From an uncultured Christensenella sp. (lineage in GTDB: Bacteria > Bacillota_A > Clostridia > Christensenellales > Borkfalkiaceae), in NCBI GenBank assembly GCA_910579295.1, contig CAJTTC010000002.1, positions 1-64,000 of the forward strand: a stretch of 64,000 bases of DNA. Direction: 5' to 3'. The notes under the pieces were generated by a model that worked only from the letters and a program-made list of their open reading frames with translations, had not been told where the DNA came from and did no database searches. Below are positions 60,444 through 64,000 of this stretch, piece after piece; position 1 is the first letter of the stretch; the number at the start of each line of letters is the position of its first letter. Both the position numbers and the translations under genes were made by a program.

Positions 60444-61112
60444 TTATTTACCTAACGTTTTGGGGACTAAGCTGCCGCCGCTCCCCGCGAGCGAAGCCTG
60501 CAAATATGCGTCGGGTATTTTCCCCGCGATAACGCTTTCGCATATGAGCACCTCTATGGTCGAGGCAAGGTTCGAGGTCTTGTCGGGCAGGATTATGGAT
60601 ATATCCGACACGATTTCAAGGTACAACGAGTGCTTCGTCTGATTAATGCCCGCCTCCTCGAACTTCGAAACGAAGCGGCACTCCACGTTCGATATGGGTA
60701 TGATTTTGATATTTATTTTCTGTCCGAAGCCCGCGAGCGCCTCTATCCCCGTAAGCGCGCCTATCGGCACTTGAATGCCCTCCGCGCTCATTTTCGTCAG
60801 ATTTTCTTGGGATAGATATGCCGTATCTCTGGCTATTCTGTTTATTTGCAGACTGTTAGTCGTTATCGTCGAAACGTTGCCCGCCTCGTCGTAGGTTATC
60901 GTTATCAAATCTTCATAGCGCACGTTGTCGTTGAGCGTATAATAAATTGCGTCGTTTACGGCAACAGTAGTTATGGAGCGGATTGTCGCTTCGCTTATGC
61001 TTATTAAAATTTTGGTCACGTTGCGCTGAAAAAAGAGAGCCAACCCTATAATCAGCAAAAAAATAAAGGCCATAATAATTTTAAGTCTTTTATGCTTGCC
61101 GCGTTTTTTCAC
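60444..61112 (-). CDS. yunB: Sporulation protein YunB
   Basis: A 222-residue protein with one N-terminal hydrophobic helix (about 10-27) and an extracytoplasmic domain. The order of motifs (AVNDAIYYTL, ITYDEAGNVSTITTNSLQIN, then VPIGALTGIEALAGFGQKI) matches YunB, a protein of the forespore/mother cell programme in Bacillus. The start is GTG at 61112; its SD is poor. It is the only clear sporulation-family gene here besides the sigma operon. Presence of the gene does not prove the organism sporulates. Confidence 0.85.
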   Translation of the reverse strand: MKKRGKHKRLKIIMAFIFLLIIGLALFFQRNVTKILISISEATIRSITTVAVNDAIYYTLNDNVRYEDLITITYDEAGNVSTITTNSLQINRIARDTAYLSQENLTKMSAEGIQVPIGALTGIEALAGFGQKINIKIIPISNVECRFVSKFEEAGINQTKHSLYLEIVSDISIILPDKTSNLASTIEVLICESVIAGKIPDAYLQASLAGSGGSLVPKTLGK

Positions 61113-61191
61113 GTTACGCTACCGCCGCCGTTTTTATTAATATTGTATGAAGCGCGGCGGGACATATATGTAAATATATCGCCGTAAATAT

Positions 61192-61220
61192 TTGCAAACG
61201 CACGCGCAATTTGATATAAT
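61192..61220 (+). promoter_or_regulatory. Promoter of mtnN-luxS, leaderless type
   Basis: TTGCAA (61192-61197), 17-nt spacer, TATAAT (61215-61220), then 6 nt to ATG 61227. Confidence 0.75.
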
Positions 61221-61226
61221 TTTATT

Positions 61227-61892
61227 ATGACAGTATTTGTAATAGCAATGGACAGCGAGGCTGAACCTTTAATCGACAATATGACGGAAACGGCGCGCAG
61301 TCGGGCATACGGTAAAACGGTCGTTACGGGCAAGCTGTGCGGCGAAAAATGCGCGGCGGTAATTTGCGGCGTCGGCAAGGTTAACGCGGCGGCGGGAACG
61401 CAATATGCAATAGATACGCTGAAAGCCGACAAGATAGTCAACGTAGGCGTTGCCGGCGGGCTTAACGGCGGAGTCGAAGTCGCTCATATTTACGGCATAT
61501 CCCACGCCGTTCAATACGACTTCGATTTAGTTCAGTTAAACCACACGGCTATCGGCACGCTTGACGAGTTTACGGATAACTATTTGCCGCTTTGCACGCG
61601 CGGACTTTACCCGCTCAAAAAGCTCGGTACGGGCGACAGGTTCAACGACAGCGTCGCCGACTATAAACTTCTGACCGAGGTTTTGGGCGCGGATATACGC
61701 GATATGGAGGGCGGCGCGATGGCTCAGGTCTGTGCTCACGCAGGCATACCCTTTTATTCGTTCAAAGCAATATCCGACGTAGCGGGCTCGGGAAGTACAA
61801 CAGAGCAGTTCAAAAACAATCTGAACGCCTGCGCGGTCAGACTGAACGGAGAAATAAAGAACATTTTTGCGGCGGTAAACAAATATGAATAA
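61227..61892 (+). CDS. mtnN: 5'-methylthioadenosine/S-adenosylhomocysteine nucleosidase
   Basis: A 221-residue nucleosidase (Pfs) that cleaves adenine from MTA and SAH. Motifs are VFVIAMDSEAEPL, ICGVGKVNAAAGTQYAID, and DMEGGAMAQVCAHAGIPF with the catalytic Glu and Asp region near FKAISDVAG. It supplies S-ribosylhomocysteine to LuxS, whose gene overlaps its end by 8 bp. No SD; probably a leaderless mRNA. Confidence 0.94.
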   Translation: MTVFVIAMDSEAEPLIDNMTETARSRAYGKTVVTGKLCGEKCAAVICGVGKVNAAAGTQYAIDTLKADKIVNVGVAGGLNGGVEVAHIYGISHAVQYDFDLVQLNHTAIGTLDEFTDNYLPLCTRGLYPLKKLGTGDRFNDSVADYKLLTEVLGADIRDMEGGAMAQVCAHAGIPFYSFKAISDVAGSGSTTEQFKNNLNACAVRLNGEIKNIFAAVNKYE

Positions 61893-62313
61893 AATCCCCT
61901 CGTTTTCAAAAAACCACGACGTGCTCGAATGCGGATTGCACAAGTCTATGGAGATGCGAGGCATAACGACCTGGGACTTGCGCTTCAAAAAACCTAACGC
62001 GGGCGACTACGTTTCGCCAAAGGCTCTGCACACCGTAGAACATCTTATGGCAACCGTTTTGCGCAATTCGGAATTTAAGGACGATATCATATATTTCGGA
62101 CCTATGGGGTGTCGCACGGGCTTTTATCTTCTGACTGCGGAGCTGGATTTTGCGCAGGTTTTATGCCTGTTAAAGGAGAGCTGTGCGCGGGCTTTGGAGC
62201 TTGACGAAATCCCCGGAAGCAAGCGCGAGGAATGCGGCAACTATCTGGAACACGACCTTGCGGACGCAAGGAGAGAGCTTGCGGCGTACCTTGAAATCCT
62301 TAACAAACTTTAA
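61885..62313 (+). CDS. luxS: S-ribosylhomocysteine lyase LuxS
   Basis: A 142-residue metalloenzyme making homocysteine and DPD, the AI-2 precursor. The metal motif HTVEH, the catalytic Cys in GPMGCRTGFY and the third ligand in ECGNY are all present. It is slightly shorter than most LuxS (about 150-160). The start overlaps mtnN by 8 bp, consistent with coupled translation of the two steps. Confidence 0.94.
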   Translation: MNKIPSFSKNHDVLECGLHKSMEMRGITTWDLRFKKPNAGDYVSPKALHTVEHLMATVLRNSEFKDDIIYFGPMGCRTGFYLLTAELDFAQVLCLLKESCARALELDEIPGSKREECGNYLEHDLADARRELAAYLEILNKL

Positions 62314-62334
62314 GATAAAAAAAGAGGAACGCAT

Positions 62335-63003
62335 ATGATAAAGCTTGGTGGCGGCTGGGACGAAGCCCTCGCGCCGTTATTTGCCGACGAAAGATATCTG
62401 AAAATACGCGAATTTTTAAAGCGGGAATATTCGGCTCACATAGTCTATCCCGATATGTACGATTTGTACAACTGTTTCCGCTTTACGCCGCTTGACAACG
62501 TTAAGTGCGTTATTTTGGGGCAAGACCCCTACCACGAACCCAATCAGGCGCACGGGCTGTGTTTCTCGGTTAAAAAGGGAGTGCCCCTTCCCCCGTCGCT
62601 CAAAAATATTTATAAGGAATTGGAGAGCGATTTGGGCATAGTCGAACCCGATTGCGGCGATTTGACAAAGTGGGCGACGCAGGGCGTTCTGTTGCTCAAC
62701 ACTACCCTGACCGTACGCGAGCATATGGCGAACAGTCACTCCAAATGCGGCTGGGCGTGGTTTACGGACAGCGTGATTAAGCTTATTTCGGACGAGTGCC
62801 AAAACGTGGTATTCATTCTCTGGGGAGGCAACGCGCGCAGTAAAACGCCGCTCATCGACGGCAAAAAGCATCTCATATTGCAGTGTGCGCACCCCTCGCC
62901 TCTCTCTGCGTACAACGGCTTTTTCGGCTGTAAGTTTTTCTCTAAGACGAATTACTATCTGGCGGCGCACGGCAAAGAACCGATAGACTGGGATTTGAAT
63001 TAA
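62335..63003 (+). CDS. ung: Uracil-DNA glycosylase
   Basis: A 222-residue family 1 UDG that removes uracil from DNA. The water-activating loop GQDPYHEPNQAHGL, the VLLLNTTLTV segment, the uracil-specific Asn region (VFILWGGNA) and the Leu-intercalation loop HPSPLSAYNGF are intact. GAGGAA precedes the ATG. It follows luxS by 21 nt and is probably in the same transcript. Confidence 0.96.
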   Translation: MIKLGGGWDEALAPLFADERYLKIREFLKREYSAHIVYPDMYDLYNCFRFTPLDNVKCVILGQDPYHEPNQAHGLCFSVKKGVPLPPSLKNIYKELESDLGIVEPDCGDLTKWATQGVLLLNTTLTVREHMANSHSKCGWAWFTDSVIKLISDECQNVVFILWGGNARSKTPLIDGKKHLILQCAHPSPLSAYNGFFGCKFFSKTNYYLAAHGKEPIDWDLN

Positions 63004-63057
63004 AAACAAAAATATGTAAACAACTATCGCATATGCTTGCGATATAAGGAGCTTAAT

Positions 63058-64000
63058 ATGAAATATGCCGTAGTTTTAGGCGACGGAATGGCAGATTGGA
63101 AGATAGACGCGCTCGGCGGCAAGACCTGCCTCGAAGCGGCGCGCACTTATACTCTTGACGAGCTTGCGCCCATATCGGAAGTGGGCTTATGCAAGACCGT
63201 TCCCGACGGAATGAAGCCGGGGAGCGACGTTGCGAATATGTCTGTAATGGGTTTTGACCCGCACGAATTTTACACAGGGCGTTCGCCCCTTGAAGCCGTG
63301 TCTATGGGCATTGCGCTTACCGAAACTGACGTGACCCTGCGTTGCAATCTTGTAACCCTTTCCGAAGAGGAGGTTTACGAGGAGCGCACTATGCTCGATT
63401 ATTCTGCGGGCGAGATAAGCACGGAGGAAGCCGCCGAGCTGATAGCCTACCTCAAAGAGCATTTGGACAGCGACAAGTTTACGCTCTACGCGGGCATATC
63501 CTACCGCCACTGTCTTGTAGTTAAAAACGGCGTTACGGGGCACAAACTTACTCCCCCGCACGACATTTCCGACCGACCTGTCGCGGGAAGTCTGCCCGAG
63601 GGTGAAGCGGGCGGCGTATATCTTGAAATGATGAAGAAGAGCGCCGAGCTGTTAAAGAACCACCCCGTAAACAAGAAACGCGTTGCCGAGGGCAAGAAGC
63701 CCGCCAACTCTATTTGGCTTTGGGGCGAGGGCACTAAGCCCGCATTGAGCCCCTTTAAAGAAGCGCGCGGTCTGCGCGGCGGCGTAATTTCGGCTGTCGA
63801 CCTTGTAAAGGGCATAGGAATGCTTGCCGATATGAGCATAATAGAAGTTGAGGGAGCGACGGGCAATTACGATACTGATTTCGAAGGCAAGGCGAGAGCG
63901 GCGGCAAAAGCGCTTATTGACGGGCTTGATTTCGTGTATATCCATATGGAAGCGCCCGACGAATGCGGACACCACGGCGATTACGGACACAAGATTTATT
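63058..64000 (+). CDS. apgM: Cofactor-independent phosphoglycerate mutase, ApgM type (partial)
   Basis: The frame is open to the window end (314 codons). It begins MKYAVVLGDGMADW, which carries the first metal Asp. PGSDVANMSVMGFDP holds the catalytic Ser, and HMEAPDECGHHGDYGH the later metal ligands. This is the archaeal-type (ApgM) enzyme, unlike the longer GpmI. It converts 3- to 2-phosphoglycerate. AAGGAG lies 7-8 nt before the ATG. The remaining C-terminal part, about 90 residues by family length, is outside the window. Confidence 0.93.
   Translation, partial: MKYAVVLGDGMADWKIDALGGKTCLEAARTYTLDELAPISEVGLCKTVPDGMKPGSDVANMSVMGFDPHEFYTGRSPLEAVSMGIALTETDVTLRCNLVTLSEEEVYEERTMLDYSAGEISTEEAAELIAYLKEHLDSDKFTLYAGISYRHCLVVKNGVTGHKLTPPHDISDRPVAGSLPEGEAGGVYLEMMKKSAELLKNHPVNKKRVAEGKKPANSIWLWGEGTKPALSPFKEARGLRGGVISAVDLVKGIGMLADMSIIEVEGATGNYDTDFEGKARAAAKALIDGLDFVYIHMEAPDECGHHGDYGHKIY

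Overview
The window looks like chromosome of an uncultivated, anaerobic, Clostridia-type Firmicute. The support is a complete Rnf ion pump cluster, a partner-switching sigma-factor operon of the SigB/SigF kind, the sporulation-family protein YunB, the order tig-clpP-clpX-lon-engB, the order rho/obg/yhbY/nadD/rsfS, and Gram-positive SD sites and lipoprotein signals. GC content is moderate, with GC-rich codons in most genes and a few AT-richer genes (36890-37642, 41125-42873). Species cannot be read from the sequence. I saw no tRNA, rRNA, CRISPR array, transposase or prophage.

Layout: 1-1959, a minus-strand four-gene sigma regulation operon with a SigB-like promoter of its own. 2104-3720, citrate synthase. 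3756-7197, a phosphate transporter (pstS, a fused pstC-pstA, pstB). 7216-13711, a minus-strand block of GTPase and proteostasis genes (engB, lon, clpX, clpP, tig). 13809-16745, rqcH followed by three small membrane proteins. 16760-16938, a probable small RNA resembling 6S RNA. 16989-18353, an M18 aminopeptidase. 18468-24884, the Rnf operon (Gx-family protein, rnfC-D-G-E-A-B), facing a minus-strand set (NusG-II protein, ApbE flavin transferase, a lipoprotein with a flavinylation motif). 27538-36819, a large MacB-type transporter under a palindromic operator, a CmpB-like membrane protein, gltX, a ThrE-type exporter, a membrane-bound XRE regulator and a DegV protein. 36890-45531, a patchwork containing a membrane-anchored SF2 helicase, a phosphatase, a permease fused to a YjbR-like domain, a LOG protein, an amidase and a RecD-like helicase. 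45575-54241, a DeoC-like protein and ribosome/RNA genes (rsfS, nadD-yqeK fusion, yhbY, obg, rho), then an MBL hydrolase, a DUF1934 protein and tyrA. 54314-56969, pgk, a tiny XRE regulator and tpiA. 56990-61112, an SPFH protein, a large repeat-bearing lipoprotein and yunB. 61192-64000, mtnN-luxS-ung and the start of a cofactor-independent phosphoglycerate mutase.

How the genes work together: the Rnf complex would couple ferredoxin oxidation to NAD reduction and ion export. ApbE would attach FMN to RnfD, RnfG and probably the neighbouring lipoprotein. RnfG is unusual in having two FMN-type segments. Tig, ClpXP, Lon and RqcH form a protein quality set. Pgk, TpiA and ApgM are glycolytic. MtnN and LuxS recycle S-adenosylhomocysteine and would make the AI-2 precursor.

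The most unexpected observations are: (1) six genes on both strands whose -10 box ends exactly 6 nt before the start codon, implying leaderless mRNAs; (2) a sigma operon whose middle kinase looks dead while a better-preserved ATPase lies after the sigma gene; (3) a two-FMN-domain RnfG plus a flavinylation-motif lipoprotein; (4) a DEAH helicase with two membrane helices and an unknown C-terminal domain; (5) a 12-bp motif shared only by a small XRE gene and the -35 region of the promoter in front of the MBL/rho genes.
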